Counted from the stretch's first letter, positions 30,921-40,312 are shown. The stretch is DNA of 64,000 nucleotides from Pseudomonadota bacterium (GCA_023387335.1 JAEWIF010000004.1:124001-188000), one strand, 5' to 3'. Program-made: numbers and translations. Notes: a model not told the origin generated them from the sequence alone.

Positions 30921-32174
30921 ATGGCCGCGCACTGGTACGAAGGCAACCACTTCACCCTGCTGGAGAACGGCGAGGAGTTCTTCCCGCGTGTCTTCTCCTG
31001 CATCGCCGATGCGCGCAAGGAAGTGGTGATCGAAACCTTCATCCTCTTCGAGGACAAGGTCGGCTTGCAGCTGCATGAAGCGCTGGTCACCGCCGCGCGC
31101 CGCGGCGTGCAGGTGGACGTGACGATCGACGGCTGGGGTTCGCCCGACCTGTCGCCCGCGTTCATCGCCTCGCTCTGTGAGGCCGGCGTGCGGCTGCACG
31201 TGTTCGACCCCGGCCCGCGGCCGTTCGGCCTGCGGCCCAACATGCTGCGCCGCATGCACCGCAAGATCGTGGTGGTGGACGGCCAGACCGCCTTCATGGG
31301 CGGCATCAACTACTCGGCCGACCACCTGGCCGACTTCGGACCCGAGGCGAAGCAGGACTGGTCCGTGGAGATCCGTGGGCCGATCGTGGCCGAGATCCAC
31401 CGCTTCGCGCATGCCAACCTGGCGGCGGGCACCCGGCACAATCCGGCGCGCCGCTGGTGGCGTTGGCGCCGGCAGGTGCGTTCCGCGCCGGACCAGCTGC
31501 CGCGCGCCGGCACCGCGCGGGCCATGCTGGTCTCGCGCGACAACAGCTACCACACGACCGACATCGAGCAGCAGTACCGCCTCGCGATCCGTGCGGCGCG
31601 CCAGCGCATCGTCATCGCCAATGCGTACTTCTTCCCGGGCTACCGGCTGATCCGCGACCTGCGGCGAGCCGCGCGCCGCGGCGTGGACGTGCGGCTGATC
31701 CTGCAGGGCACGCCCGACATGGCGATCGTGAAGGTGGGTGCCAGCGCGCTCTACAGCCACCTGGCCAAGGCGGGCGTGCGGATCTTCGAGTACTGCGACC
31801 GGCCGCTGCATGGCAAGGTGGCCCTGGTGGACCATGAGTGGTCCACCGTGGGCTCGAGCAACCTCGACCCGCTGAGCCTGCAGCTGAACCTGGAGGCCAA
31901 CGTCGTCATCCGCGACCGCGCCTTCAACCAGCAACTGCTCGATCAGCTGGAGCGCCTGATGCGCAACAGCTGCAGGCAGGTGGTGTACGAAGAGCTGGAG
32001 AAAGCCGGCTGGCTGCAGGTGGTCCGCAGCTTCATCGCGTTCCACCTCGTGCGCCTGTATCCCGGCGTGGGCTCCTGGCTGCCGCGCCACCGTCCGCGGC
32101 TGGCGCCGGCGATGCCCGAGGAGCTGCAGCCCGCCTGCGCCGTCACCGGCCAGGAAGCCAAGGAAAGCGGATGA
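30921..32174 (+). CDS. clsB: cardiolipin synthase B
   Basis: 417 residues with two phospholipase D HKD motifs, MHRKIVVVDGQTAFMGGIN and LHGKVALVDHEWSTVGSSNL. ClsB condenses phosphatidylglycerol, with PG or PE, into cardiolipin at the inner membrane. Start ATG 30921 follows the ybhP stop by 11 bp; the end overlaps ybhN by 4 bp (ATGA). Length and the absence of N-terminal transmembrane helices fit ClsB rather than ClsA. Confidence 0.93.
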   Translation: MAAHWYEGNHFTLLENGEEFFPRVFSCIADARKEVVIETFILFEDKVGLQLHEALVTAARRGVQVDVTIDGWGSPDLSPAFIASLCEAGVRLHVFDPGPRPFGLRPNMLRRMHRKIVVVDGQTAFMGGINYSADHLADFGPEAKQDWSVEIRGPIVAEIHRFAHANLAAGTRHNPARRWWRWRRQVRSAPDQLPRAGTARAMLVSRDNSYHTTDIEQQYRLAIRAARQRIVIANAYFFPGYRLIRDLRRAARRGVDVRLILQGTPDMAIVKVGASALYSHLAKAGVRIFEYCDRPLHGKVALVDHEWSTVGSSNLDPLSLQLNLEANVVIRDRAFNQQLLDQLERLMRNSCRQVVYEELEKAGWLQVVRSFIAFHLVRLYPGVGSWLPRHRPRLAPAMPEELQPACAVTGQEAKESG

Positions 32175-33202
32175 GCTCCCGATCCGCCGATGCCCGCCCG
32201 TTCACGCCCGCGCACGCCGCGCAGCGGGAGCATGGGCAGGACCGCAGGCGCGACCGCAAGTTCATCCTTGCCGACCAGTACTGGTGGCCGTGGACCCGGC
32301 ACGCGCTGACCCTCGCGTTCTTCGCGCTCATCGCGTGGTTCAGCATCCGCTACGCCCGCAACGTCGACTGGGGCGAGGTGTGGCGGACCATCCTGGACAC
32401 GCCGCGCCACGTGCTGTTGATCGCCATCGCCGGTGTGGTCGCCAGCTACGCGATCTACTGCAGCTTCGACCTGCTGGGCCGCCGCTACACCGGCCACGCG
32501 CTGCCCAAGGCCACGGTGTGGCAGGTCAACTTCATCAGCTACGCGTTCAACCTCAACATGGGCTCGCTGGTGGGCAGCGTGGCCTTCCGCTACCGGCTCT
32601 ACGGCCGCCTGGGCCTGGGCATGGCCACGATCACGCGGATCATGTCGCTGAGCATCCTGACCAACTGGCTGGGCTACCTGCTGCTGGCCGGCGCGGTGTT
32701 CGCGATCGCGCCGCTGCAGCTGCCGCCGGACTGGAAGATCGACAGCGAGGGCCTGCGCTGGCTGGGCTTTACGCTGCTGGCCGTGGCCATCGGGTACCTG
32801 GTCGCCTGCTTCTTCGCCAAGCGGCGCAGCGTGACGATCCGCGGGCACGAGCTGCTGCTGCCGCCGCCGCGCATGGCGATGCTGCAGGTGGCGATGGCGG
32901 TGCCCAACTGGATGATCATGGGCGCGATCCTCTACACGCTGCTGCAGGGCAAGGTCGACTATCCGACCGTGCTCAGCGTGCTCCTGGTGGCCGCCGTGGC
33001 CGGCGTGGCCACGCACGTTCCCGCCGGGCTCGGCGTGCTGGAGGCGGTGTTCATCGGCCTGCTGTCGCACCGCGTGGCCGAGGGGCAGCTGCTGGCGGCG
33101 CTGCTGACCTACCGCGCCCTTTACTACATCGCCCCGCTGGTGGTCGCGGCGGTGGTCTACCTCCTCTTCGAAGGCCGCATGCGCAAGACGCGCGAGGCCT
33201 GA
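32171..33202 (+). CDS. ybhN: lysylphosphatidylglycerol synthase transmembrane family protein (YbhN/UPF0104)
   Basis: 343 residues with about seven or eight transmembrane helices, starting at the ATGA overlap with clsB. Segments such as ISYAFNLNMGSLVGSVAFRY and GVATHVPAGLGVLEAVFIGL are characteristic of UPF0104/LPG-flippase-type proteins. The context suggests a role in phospholipid handling with ClsB. The N-terminal 30 residues are hydrophilic and charged. Confidence 0.9.
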   Translation: MSSRSADARPFTPAHAAQREHGQDRRRDRKFILADQYWWPWTRHALTLAFFALIAWFSIRYARNVDWGEVWRTILDTPRHVLLIAIAGVVASYAIYCSFDLLGRRYTGHALPKATVWQVNFISYAFNLNMGSLVGSVAFRYRLYGRLGLGMATITRIMSLSILTNWLGYLLLAGAVFAIAPLQLPPDWKIDSEGLRWLGFTLLAVAIGYLVACFFAKRRSVTIRGHELLLPPPRMAMLQVAMAVPNWMIMGAILYTLLQGKVDYPTVLSVLLVAAVAGVATHVPAGLGVLEAVFIGLLSHRVAEGQLLAALLTYRALYYIAPLVVAAVVYLLFEGRMRKTREA

Positions 33203-33204
33203 TA

Positions 33205-33220
33205 CTGTATATTCATCCAG
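33205..33220 (+). promoter_or_regulatory. LexA (SOS) box
   Basis: CTGTATATTCATCCAG fits CTG-N10-CAG with the A/T-rich centre of the LexA operator (E. coli consensus CTGTATATATATACAG). The site ends on the first base of the GTG start of the radical SAM gene. It probably places this gene and the UdgX-like gene under SOS control. Confidence 0.78.
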
Positions 33221-34479
33221 TGGAACTCAAGGCCAAGCTCTCCCTGCTCGCGGACGCCGCGAAATACGACGCGTCCTGCGCGTCCAGCGGCGGCCGCGCG
33301 CGGGATTCGCTGGCCGGCAAGGGCCTGGGCTCCAACGACGGCAGCGGCATCTGCCACAGCTTCACGCCCGACGGCCGCTGCATCTCGCTCTTGAAGATCC
33401 TGCTGACCAACTACTGCCAGTTCGACTGCCTGTACTGCGTCAACCGGTCCAGCAGCAACGTGCAGCGCGCGCGCTTCACCGTCGACGAGGTGGTGCACCT
33501 CACGCTGGACTTCTACCGCCGCAACTGCATCGAAGGGCTGTTCCTCTCCAGCGGCATCATCCGCAGCCCCGACTACACGATGGAGCAGGTGGTCGAGGTC
33601 GCGCGCCGCCTGCGCGAAGACCATGATTTCCGCGGTTACATCCACCTCAAGACCATCCCCGAGGCCGCGCCCGAGCTGCTGGCGCGCGCCGGGATGTACG
33701 CGGACCGGCTGTCGATCAACATCGAGCTGCCCACGGTCAGCAGCCTGCAGTCGCTGGCGCCGGAGAAGGACGTGGCCGCCATCAAGCGCTCGATGGCGCG
33801 GCTGCGCGTGCACATCGATGAAGCGCGCGAGGAACGCCGCGAGGTCGAAGCCAGGCCCATCACCGTGTTCGGCAAGGCGCCGCCCCGGCGTGCCGAGGCG
33901 CCGCAGTTCGCCGCCGCCGGCCAGAGCACGCAGATGATCGTGGGCGCCGACGCGACCGACGACGCCACCATCCTGGCCACCAGCGCCCAGCTGTACGCGG
34001 CCTACGACCTCAAGCGCGTCTACTACTCGGCCTTCAGCCCGATCCCGCATGCCGCTTCGGCACTGCCGCTGAAGGCGCCGCCGCTGGTGCGCGAGCACCG
34101 CCTCTACCAGGCCGACTGGCTGATGCGCTACTACGGCTTCGAGGCGCGCGAGATCACGCCCGCCGGAGCGGGCGGCATGCTCGCGCTGGACGAGGACCCC
34201 AAGCTGGCCTGGGCGCGCGCGAATCCCGGGCGTTTCCCGGTGGACCTCAACCGCGCCCCGCGCGAGCTGCTGCTGCGCGTGCCGGGCCTCGGCGTGAAGG
34301 CGGTGGACCGCCTCATCGCCGCGCGGCGTTTGCGCCGCTTGCGCACCGACGACCTGCGGCTGTTGCGCGTGCCCACGCGCAAGGTGCTGCCCTTCGCCCT
34401 GCTGGCCGACCACGTCCCGCGCGGTCCGTTGCCGGCAGGCCCTGCGAAACGCCAGCCCGAGCAGGGCGCGCTGTTCTGA
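33220..34479 (+). CDS. putative DNA modification/repair radical SAM protein
   Basis: 419 residues, GTG start giving MELKAKLSLLADAAKYDASC, the usual N-terminus of this family. The radical SAM cluster motif CQFDCLYCVNRSSS (CxxxCxxC variant) follows LLKILLTNY. C-terminal helix-hairpin-helix-like RVPGLGVKAVDRLIAARRLR should bind DNA. Such proteins are found next to a DUF4130/UDG gene and are thought to act in DNA repair. The start codon touches the LexA box, so the transcript may be leaderless or begin close to the GTG. Confidence 0.9.
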   Translation: MELKAKLSLLADAAKYDASCASSGGRARDSLAGKGLGSNDGSGICHSFTPDGRCISLLKILLTNYCQFDCLYCVNRSSSNVQRARFTVDEVVHLTLDFYRRNCIEGLFLSSGIIRSPDYTMEQVVEVARRLREDHDFRGYIHLKTIPEAAPELLARAGMYADRLSINIELPTVSSLQSLAPEKDVAAIKRSMARLRVHIDEAREERREVEARPITVFGKAPPRRAEAPQFAAAGQSTQMIVGADATDDATILATSAQLYAAYDLKRVYYSAFSPIPHAASALPLKAPPLVREHRLYQADWLMRYYGFEAREITPAGAGGMLALDEDPKLAWARANPGRFPVDLNRAPRELLLRVPGLGVKAVDRLIAARRLRRLRTDDLRLLRVPTRKVLPFALLADHVPRGPLPAGPAKRQPEQGALF

Positions 34480-34498
34480 ACCGGACGGAGATCCGCGA

Positions 34499-35947
34499 AT
34501 GCCGCGCCTTCAAAGCGAGATCGACCTGGCGGGCTTTCGCAATGAAGCGCGCGACCTGCTCGCGCACCAGGTGCCGCCCCACGAGGTGCAGTGGGAGACC
34601 GTGCACACGCTCAGCGACGACCTGTTCGCGCCGCCGCCCGAGAGCGCCGAGCCGCGGTCGCGCCACATCCCCAACGCCGCCGCGGCCATCGTGCCGGCCT
34701 CCTTCCTGAGGTTGTGCGAGGTGGTGGTGCTGCACCACGACGCGCAGCGCTTCGCCCTGCTCTATCGCCTGCTGTGGCGGCTGGTGCACGAGCCGTCGCT
34801 GCGCAACGACCCGCTGGACACCGACATGGTCCATGCCCAGCAGATGGCGCAGGCGGTGCGGCGCGACATGCACAAGATGAAGGCCTTCGTGCGCTTCCGC
34901 CAGGTGGCCGACCAGGAGCGTCCCGGCGAGGTGCTGCACGTGGCCTGGTTCGAACCGGCGCACCACGTGGTCGAAGCGGTGGCGCCGTGGTTCGCGCGCC
35001 GCTTCGCCAACATGCGCTGGGCCATCCTCACGCCCGAGCGTTCGGTGCGCTGGGACGGCGAGCAGCTGCTGTTCGGCCCCGGCGGCGGCCGCCACGACGC
35101 TCCCGCGCCGGATGCCGGCGAGGAGCTCTGGCTGACCTACTACGAGAGCATCTTCAATCCCGCGCGGCTGAAGATGCAGCAGCTGCACAAGGAGATGCCG
35201 CGCAAGTACTGGCACAACCTGCCCGAGGCGCAGCTGATCGGCGAGTTGTCGCAGCAGGCCCAGCAAAGGAGCGAGGCCATGATCGATCGGCCGGCGCAGG
35301 CGCCCAGGCGCCGCATCCCGCAGCCGGTGGCCGTGGAACCGGAGGACACGCTGGCGCAGGACGGACTCACGTCGCTGGAGCAGCTGAAGTCCGCCACGAT
35401 GAAGTGCCGCGAGTGCCCCATCGGCGAGTTCGCCACGCAGTCGGTCAACGGCGAGGGCCGGCTGCATGCGCCGCTGATGTTCGTGGGCGAGCAGCCGGGC
35501 GACCAGGAGGACCTGCAGGGCCATCCCTTCGTCGGGCCGGCCGGCAAGCTGCTGGACCGCGCGCTGGAATCGCTGGGCATCCCGCGCGACATCGTGTTCG
35601 TGTCCAACGCGGTGAAGCACTTCAAGTTCGAGCTGCGCGGCAAGCGGCGCATCCACAAGACGCCGACGCAGCGCGAGGCCGCGGCCTGCCTGCACTGGCT
35701 GGAAGACGAGATCGCGCTGGTCCAGCCGAAGGCGCTGGTGGCGCTGGGTTCGACGGCGGCGCGTTCGCTGATGGGTCACCCGGTGTCGGTCACCGCCGAG
35801 CGCGGCAACTGGCTCACGCGCGCGGACGGCCGCAAGGTGCTGATCACCCTGCACCCCTCGGCGCTGCTGCGCATGCCGTCGGAAGAGCGCGAAGAGGCCT
35901 TCGCGGCGTTCGTCGCGGATCTGAAGAAGGCGAAGTCGGTGCTGTAG
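34499..35947 (+). CDS. UdgX-type uracil-DNA binding protein fused to DUF4130
   Basis: 482 residues. Residues 1-250 are DUF4130 (FRNEARDLLAHQVPPHEVQW, then HKMKAFVRFRQV). The C-terminal part is a family-4-like uracil-DNA glycosylase: MKCRECPIGEFATQSV, VGEQPGDQEDLQGHPFVGPA and ITLHPSALLR. The loop GKRRIHKTP carries the KRRIH motif of UdgX, whose His forms a covalent link to the uracil site. It lies 19 bp after the radical SAM gene and shares the LexA box. Confidence 0.93.
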   Translation: MPRLQSEIDLAGFRNEARDLLAHQVPPHEVQWETVHTLSDDLFAPPPESAEPRSRHIPNAAAAIVPASFLRLCEVVVLHHDAQRFALLYRLLWRLVHEPSLRNDPLDTDMVHAQQMAQAVRRDMHKMKAFVRFRQVADQERPGEVLHVAWFEPAHHVVEAVAPWFARRFANMRWAILTPERSVRWDGEQLLFGPGGGRHDAPAPDAGEELWLTYYESIFNPARLKMQQLHKEMPRKYWHNLPEAQLIGELSQQAQQRSEAMIDRPAQAPRRRIPQPVAVEPEDTLAQDGLTSLEQLKSATMKCRECPIGEFATQSVNGEGRLHAPLMFVGEQPGDQEDLQGHPFVGPAGKLLDRALESLGIPRDIVFVSNAVKHFKFELRGKRRIHKTPTQREAAACLHWLEDEIALVQPKALVALGSTAARSLMGHPVSVTAERGNWLTRADGRKVLITLHPSALLRMPSEEREEAFAAFVADLKKAKSVL

Positions 35948-35956
35948 AAGCCGGAC

Positions 35957-36439
35957 TCAGCTGTCCACGCCGCTGACGCCGCGGCGGGCACGCTCGACGG
36001 AGCGCTTGGTCGCGCGCTTGGCCTTGCTGGTGCCCTTGCTCTGCTGCTGCAGGCCATGCTCGTCGCGGTCGCGCTTGATCACGTCGTCACGGTCGCGCTG
36101 CGGGCGCACTTCGCCGCCGCCGATCGACTTGTCCATGCCGGGATCGCGCGGGAGGGTTCCCGGGTCGCGCGGCACGCTCGGGCCATTGGCTTCGGGATTG
36201 CTGCGCCGAGCTGCGATGCCGCCGCCCGGGTCGGACGGGCTCTGCGGTGCCAGGCCGCCTTGCGGTGGACCCGCCATCGCGCCGGTGCCGCCCTGCGCAC
36301 CGGCCATCGCCGGCCGGCCTTCGAACGTCGCGGACGAGCCAGAGGTCTGCCCGTGCACGTTGCTGACCGTGAACAGCGCCACGGCCACGATGGCGGCCGC
36401 AACCACCCAGAACCAGGCGGTGGGTTGCATCCTTCTCAT
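35957..36439 (-). CDS. membrane-anchored hypothetical protein
   Basis: 160 residues with one N-terminal hydrophobic segment (residues 8-24, WFWVVAAAIVAVALFTVS) acting as signal anchor, a Gly/Pro-rich middle and a strongly basic C-terminal tail (KAKRATKRSVERARR). No family is recognised. It is convergent with the UdgX gene, 9 bp apart. The low-complexity composition makes function prediction impossible. Confidence 0.65.
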   Translation of the reverse strand: MRRMQPTAWFWVVAAAIVAVALFTVSNVHGQTSGSSATFEGRPAMAGAQGGTGAMAGPPQGGLAPQSPSDPGGGIAARRSNPEANGPSVPRDPGTLPRDPGMDKSIGGGEVRPQRDRDDVIKRDRDEHGLQQQSKGTSKAKRATKRSVERARRGVSGVDS

Positions 36440-36588
36440 GTCAGCCTCCTGCGCAGTGGGACTTGGTGCCAGTGTCGCGCAGGGCCTCCCGCGGCATCAG
36501 CCGCCAAGCGCGCGATGCGCTGTAGGACGTCACCGAGGCGGGCGGAACTGCGGCACGATGGGACATCCTTTTCATCAAGGAGCCCGCC

Positions 36589-37467
36589 ATGAAGACCGTC
36601 GACACCCCGCTGCTGCGCGTCGCCTACTCGGAATGGAATCCGGATGCCGGGCGCACCGTCATCCTGCTGCATGGCTGGCCCGACAGCCCGCGCTGCTGGG
36701 CCGGCGTCGCGCCGACGCTGGCCGAGGCGGGCTGGCGCGTGCTGGCCCCGGCGCTGCGCGGCTTCCTGCCGACGCAGTTCCTGCGGGCCGACACGCCGCG
36801 CACCGGGCAGCTGTCGGCTCTCGGGCGCGACACGCTGGACTTCATCGACGCACTCGGCCTGAAGCAACCCGTGCTGGTCGGCCATGACTGGGGCGCTCGC
36901 GCGGCGGCGAATGCGTGCGGGCTGCGACCGGGCGTGGCCAGCCACCTGTGCATGCTGTCGACGGGCTACGGCACCAACACGCCCGACCAGCCGCTCACCA
37001 TGCCGCAGACGCGCAACTACTGGTACCACTGGTACATGGCCACGCCACGCGGGCAGCGCACGGTGCGCGAACACGGCCATGCATTCGCGCGCTTCATGTG
37101 GGACACCTGGTCGCCGCCGGACTGGTACGACCCGCAGGAGTTCGAGGAGACCGCGAAGGCCTTCCACCAACCCGACTGGGGCGAGGTGACGCTGCACTCG
37201 TACCAGCACCGCTGGGGCAACGCCCCCGCGGACCCGATGTACGACAAGGATGAAGCTGCGCTGCAGCCCGCGCCCGTGCTGGACGTGCCCACGCTGGTGC
37301 TGCACGGCGCGGCCGACGCGGTGAACCATCCCGACACCTCGGCCGGCAAGGAGCGCTTCTTCCGCGGCCGCTACGAGCGGCAATTGCTCGAAGGCGTGGG
37401 CCACTTCCCTCCTCGCGAGAACCCGGCCGCGGTGGCCGAGGCGCTGCTGCGCTTCATCGGACCGTAG
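36589..37467 (+). CDS. alpha/beta hydrolase (epoxide-hydrolase-like)
   Basis: 292 residues. The oxyanion segment LLHGWPDSPRCW and nucleophile elbow VGHDWGARAA (Asp nucleophile, about residue 100) fit the epoxide hydrolase/haloalkane dehalogenase branch. The catalytic His is in EGVGHFPPRENP near the C-terminus. AAGGAG lies upstream of the ATG. The substrate is unknown. Confidence 0.92.
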   Translation: MKTVDTPLLRVAYSEWNPDAGRTVILLHGWPDSPRCWAGVAPTLAEAGWRVLAPALRGFLPTQFLRADTPRTGQLSALGRDTLDFIDALGLKQPVLVGHDWGARAAANACGLRPGVASHLCMLSTGYGTNTPDQPLTMPQTRNYWYHWYMATPRGQRTVREHGHAFARFMWDTWSPPDWYDPQEFEETAKAFHQPDWGEVTLHSYQHRWGNAPADPMYDKDEAALQPAPVLDVPTLVLHGAADAVNHPDTSAGKERFFRGRYERQLLEGVGHFPPRENPAAVAEALLRFIGP

Positions 37468-37538
37468 CGCCCAGCCCTACAAGCCGAGTCGGACGGGACC
37501 GGCTTGACCCCGCCACGGCCCGGCGCGATAACGACCTC

Positions 37539-38006
37539 ATGGTTACTTCCACCATCGTGCGCGTGCAACGCGCCTACGCCTGCACCGCCGACACCGTGTA
37601 CGACGCGTGGCTGGACCCGCAGCTGGCGTGCCGCTTCTGGTTCGCCACAGCGCAGGGCGACATCGTGCGTTGCGACATCGAACCCGGCGTCAACGGCAGC
37701 TTCACCATCGTCGATCGCCGTCCTCTCGAGGCCGCGTCGGACCAGTTCATCGAGGTCGAGCACACCGGCCGCTTCCTGCAGCTGGACCGGCCGCGCCGCA
37801 TCGCCTTCAGCTTCGGGCTGCCGCAGTTCCAGTCGCACGAGACGACCGTCATCATCGACATCGAGCCGCAGGGCGACGGCTGCGAGCTCACGCTGCGCCA
37901 CGACCTCGGCCCGATGGACGAGGACACGCGCGAGATGCTGGAAGGCGCCGAGCAGGGCTGGACGATGATCCTGGCCAACCTGGACTCGGCGCTGAAGCAG
38001 CCCTAG
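37539..38006 (+). CDS. SRPBCC/AHSA1-domain protein
   Basis: 155 residues: VQRAYACTADTVYDAWLDPQ opens the START/Bet v 1-like fold, and the ending GWTMILANLDSALKQ is typical of the AHSA1 (activator of Hsp90 ATPase-like) family. These proteins bind hydrophobic ligands. The function is not predictable. It is a single gene downstream of the hydrolase. Confidence 0.9.
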   Translation: MVTSTIVRVQRAYACTADTVYDAWLDPQLACRFWFATAQGDIVRCDIEPGVNGSFTIVDRRPLEAASDQFIEVEHTGRFLQLDRPRRIAFSFGLPQFQSHETTVIIDIEPQGDGCELTLRHDLGPMDEDTREMLEGAEQGWTMILANLDSALKQP

Positions 38007-38021
38007 GCCGCTTCGTTCGCG

Positions 38022-38345
38022 CTAGCCCGCGCCGCGCGGCTCGCGGCCACCGTTGGCGCCGCCGCCACCGCCCTTGCGGGCCGTCACCTCGTTGTGGCCG
38101 CCGCTCACGTTCTGCCGGTCGTGGCGGCTCTCGGGCGTGCGCTGGCCTTCGTGCTTCTGCGTCGGTGTCTGCTCGCCCTGCTTGTTGTGGTCGTTGGCCA
38201 CCTTGCCCGTGCCCGGCACCTGGTGGTCGGCGGGGTTGCCCTTGGCGGTCGCCATCTGCTCGGCCGCCGTGCCTTTCATCATCCGCTCGGGATGCTTGTC
38301 GCGGCTCTGTTCCTTCTGCAGGAACTCCTGCTTCTTGCTCATCAT
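38022..38345 (-). CDS. hydrophilic hypothetical protein
   Basis: 107 residues, very polar and low in hydrophobic residues (MMSKKQEFLQKEQSRDKHPE), with a Gly-rich end. It is likely disordered. It overlaps the upstream SDR gene by 4 bp, so the two are coupled, and may be a stress-induced protein. A start one codon later (MSKK) is equally possible. Confidence 0.65.
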   Translation of the reverse strand: MMSKKQEFLQKEQSRDKHPERMMKGTAAEQMATAKGNPADHQVPGTGKVANDHNKQGEQTPTQKHEGQRTPESRHDRQNVSGGHNEVTARKGGGGGANGGREPRGAG

Positions 38346-39211
38346 CGCTTGTCCTCTCTGCTGGGTTGGTGCTTGCCCGCGCCGATGGGGTGGACCTCTT
38401 CGCGCTCGGGATGGTCGTGCTTCGCCGAGCCCGGCTCGGCCAGCTTGCGGTGCATCTGCGCGGTGGACTGCGCCGGCATCACCTTGGACGCGGCCACCTG
38501 CAGCTTGTTCTTCCAGCCGGCGACCACGTCGGCTTCGCCCTTCTGCATCGCGTCGAAGCCCACGCGCGCCACCATCGCCGGATCGTCCTTCTTCATGTCG
38601 GCGCCGACCTTGGTGTCCAGCAGATCGGCGCGCTCGAAGAACTCGGTGTCGGTCACGCCGGGCATCAGCAGGCTCACCGTCACGCCGGTGTCGTTCATCT
38701 CGTTGCGCAGCGCCTGCGCGAACGAATCGACGAAGGCCTTGCTGCCGTTGTAGACCGCGTGGAAAGCCCCGGGCTGGAAGCCCGCGATCGATCCGGTGAT
38801 GAGGATGCGGCCGCGCCCGCGTGCCACCATGCCGCGCGCCACCTGCTGGATCAGGTAGATCGTGCCGGTCACGTTGGTGTCGATCACGTGCTGGATGTCG
38901 CCGAAGTCCTGCTCGAGGAAACGCCCGCCGAGCCCGTGGCCCGCGTTGGCCATCAGCGCATCGACCTCGCGGCCCTGCAGCTCGTTCACCAGGTCGTCCA
39001 CGCCCTGGCGGCTGGCCAGTTCGGCCTGCACCGCATGCACCTCCTGCGCGCCGGCGCTCTTGAAGTCGGCCACGGCCTGATCGAGCGGCCGGTCCGCCGC
39101 CACGACGAGGTCGTAGCCACGCCGTGCCGCGATCAGCGCCAGGTGGTAGCCGATGCCGGACGAGGCACCGGTCACAACGGCCAGCGGTCGCGGCGCCTTG
39201 GGTTCAGCCAT
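38342..39211 (-). CDS. SDR family NAD(P)-dependent oxidoreductase
   Basis: 289 residues from ATG 39211, chosen because AAGGAG lies nine bases upstream; an earlier in-frame ATG at 39232 lacks one. Rossmann motif VVTGASSGIGYHLAL, then NAGHG and the catalytic YNGSK (Tyr-x-x-x-Lys). The C-terminal extension after residue 200 (DAMQKGEADVVAGWKNK onward) is hydrophilic. The substrate is unknown. It is coupled with the small hydrophilic protein downstream. Confidence 0.92.
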   Translation of the reverse strand: MAEPKAPRPLAVVTGASSGIGYHLALIAARRGYDLVVAADRPLDQAVADFKSAGAQEVHAVQAELASRQGVDDLVNELQGREVDALMANAGHGLGGRFLEQDFGDIQHVIDTNVTGTIYLIQQVARGMVARGRGRILITGSIAGFQPGAFHAVYNGSKAFVDSFAQALRNEMNDTGVTVSLLMPGVTDTEFFERADLLDTKVGADMKKDDPAMVARVGFDAMQKGEADVVAGWKNKLQVAASKVMPAQSTAQMHRKLAEPGSAKHDHPEREEVHPIGAGKHQPSREDKR

Positions 39212-39400
39212 GGGGAGGTTCTCCTTGTGCACGTGTCTCGAACGATTCTGGGAGCCGTGCCCTGGCGCAGGTGTCGGACGACGTCGGGGCTGGGTGTTGG
39301 GGTGTGTCGTGCTGCAAGCGCACGCAACGGCGATGCGGGCCTACAGCCGCCGCACGCGCTGAGCCGGAGACTGGTTCGATCGACAGTCCAGGAGCACGAC

Positions 39401-39592
39401 ATGGCAGAGCCCATGACGCAAGCGCAGCGGGCCCAGCTCGAGACGCTGTGCGAGCAAGCGAAGCAGCCGTTCGACGAGAACCTGAGCCAGGCCGAGGCAT
39501 CGCGGCGCATCGATGAACTGCAGGCGATCACCGGCCGCGGGCAGGACGAGAGCCGAAGCACGGCGGCGGTGGAGACGATCGTCTCGAGATAG
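39401..39592 (+). CDS. DUF3072 domain-containing protein
   Basis: 63 residues: MTQAQRAQLETLCEQAKQPF followed by LSQAEASRRIDELQAITGRG, the two-helix DUF3072 pattern. AGGAG lies six bases upstream of the ATG. It is followed at once by a strong terminator. The function is unknown. Confidence 0.85.
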   Translation: MAEPMTQAQRAQLETLCEQAKQPFDENLSQAEASRRIDELQAITGRGQDESRSTAAVETIVSR

Positions 39593-39600
39593 AAGGTAAA

Positions 39601-39625
39601 AAGGGCGCGTGGTGAGCGCGCCCTT
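39601..39625 (+). terminator. intrinsic terminator
   Basis: AAGGGCGCG, a seven-base loop, CGCGCCCTT, followed by CTCTT, nine bases after the DUF3072 stop. Confidence 0.8.
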
Positions 39626-39634
39626 CTCTTGCCC

Positions 39635-39661
39635 GTCATTCCCGCGAAGGCGGGAATCCAG
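39635..39661. repeat. REP-like palindrome (copy 1)
   Basis: CATTCCCGCGAAGGCGGGAA followed by TCCAG: a short GC-rich palindrome with the CGTCATTCCCGC...GCGGGAATCCAG layout common in betaproteobacterial intergenic regions. A related copy is at 51977. Confidence 0.6.
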
Positions 39662-39685
39662 AGCATCCGCCTTCTTCAGCGGCCT

Positions 39686-40267
39686 TCAAACCCCGAACGG
39701 CCGCACCCCGATCAACACCCCGTGCAGCCATCCGGCGAACACGCCGTACGCCACGAGCCCCACCACCACCGCGATCGTCGTCCCCTTCGCCGTCCCCGCC
39801 GCGTACCGCGCGTTCCCGGCGCGATCGCGCTGACGCGACGTGCGGAAGTCGAGCACCGCCCACACCAGGAACGCTCCGAACAGCACCACGTCGGCCAGCA
39901 TCCCGTTGGCCAGCAGGTGCGCGAGCGCCCAGACCTTCACGCCCAGGATCATCGGGTGGTGCAGCTTCGCCTTGATCGCGTTGCGCGGCACGTAGGCGGC
40001 GACGAGCATCACGAAGGAGAACAGCATCAAGAGCGCGGCGAGGTGATTCATGCCGCGCGGCGGATTCCAGACCACCACGGGGTTGTGGCGCGCGAGGCCG
40101 TAGCCCCAGACGATCAGCGCGAAGCCGACGAGGGAGACGAGGGTGTAGATGCCCTTGTAGAACTTCTCGCCGCGGGCGGCGACGGTGCGGGTGCGCCAGT
40201 CGTTCGCGAAGATGCGGAGGGAGTGGACGCCGAGGAAGAGGATCAGTCCGAGTACCAGGATCGCCAT
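39686..40267 (-). CDS. nnrU: NnrU family membrane protein
   Basis: 193 residues with about five or six transmembrane helices. LGVHSLRIFANDWR at the N-terminus, then LLMLFSFVMLVAAYVPRNAI and HHPMILGVKVWALAHLLANG are NnrU features. The family is linked to nitrite/nitric oxide reductase clusters in denitrifiers but also occurs alone, as here, where no denitrification genes are nearby. Confidence 0.92.
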   Translation of the reverse strand: MAILVLGLILFLGVHSLRIFANDWRTRTVAARGEKFYKGIYTLVSLVGFALIVWGYGLARHNPVVVWNPPRGMNHLAALLMLFSFVMLVAAYVPRNAIKAKLHHPMILGVKVWALAHLLANGMLADVVLFGAFLVWAVLDFRTSRQRDRAGNARYAAGTAKGTTIAVVVGLVAYGVFAGWLHGVLIGVRPFGV

Positions 40268-40312
40268 CGCGGTTGCCTCATGAGGTTGCGGGCGGATTGT
40301 GCCTCGGCTCGG

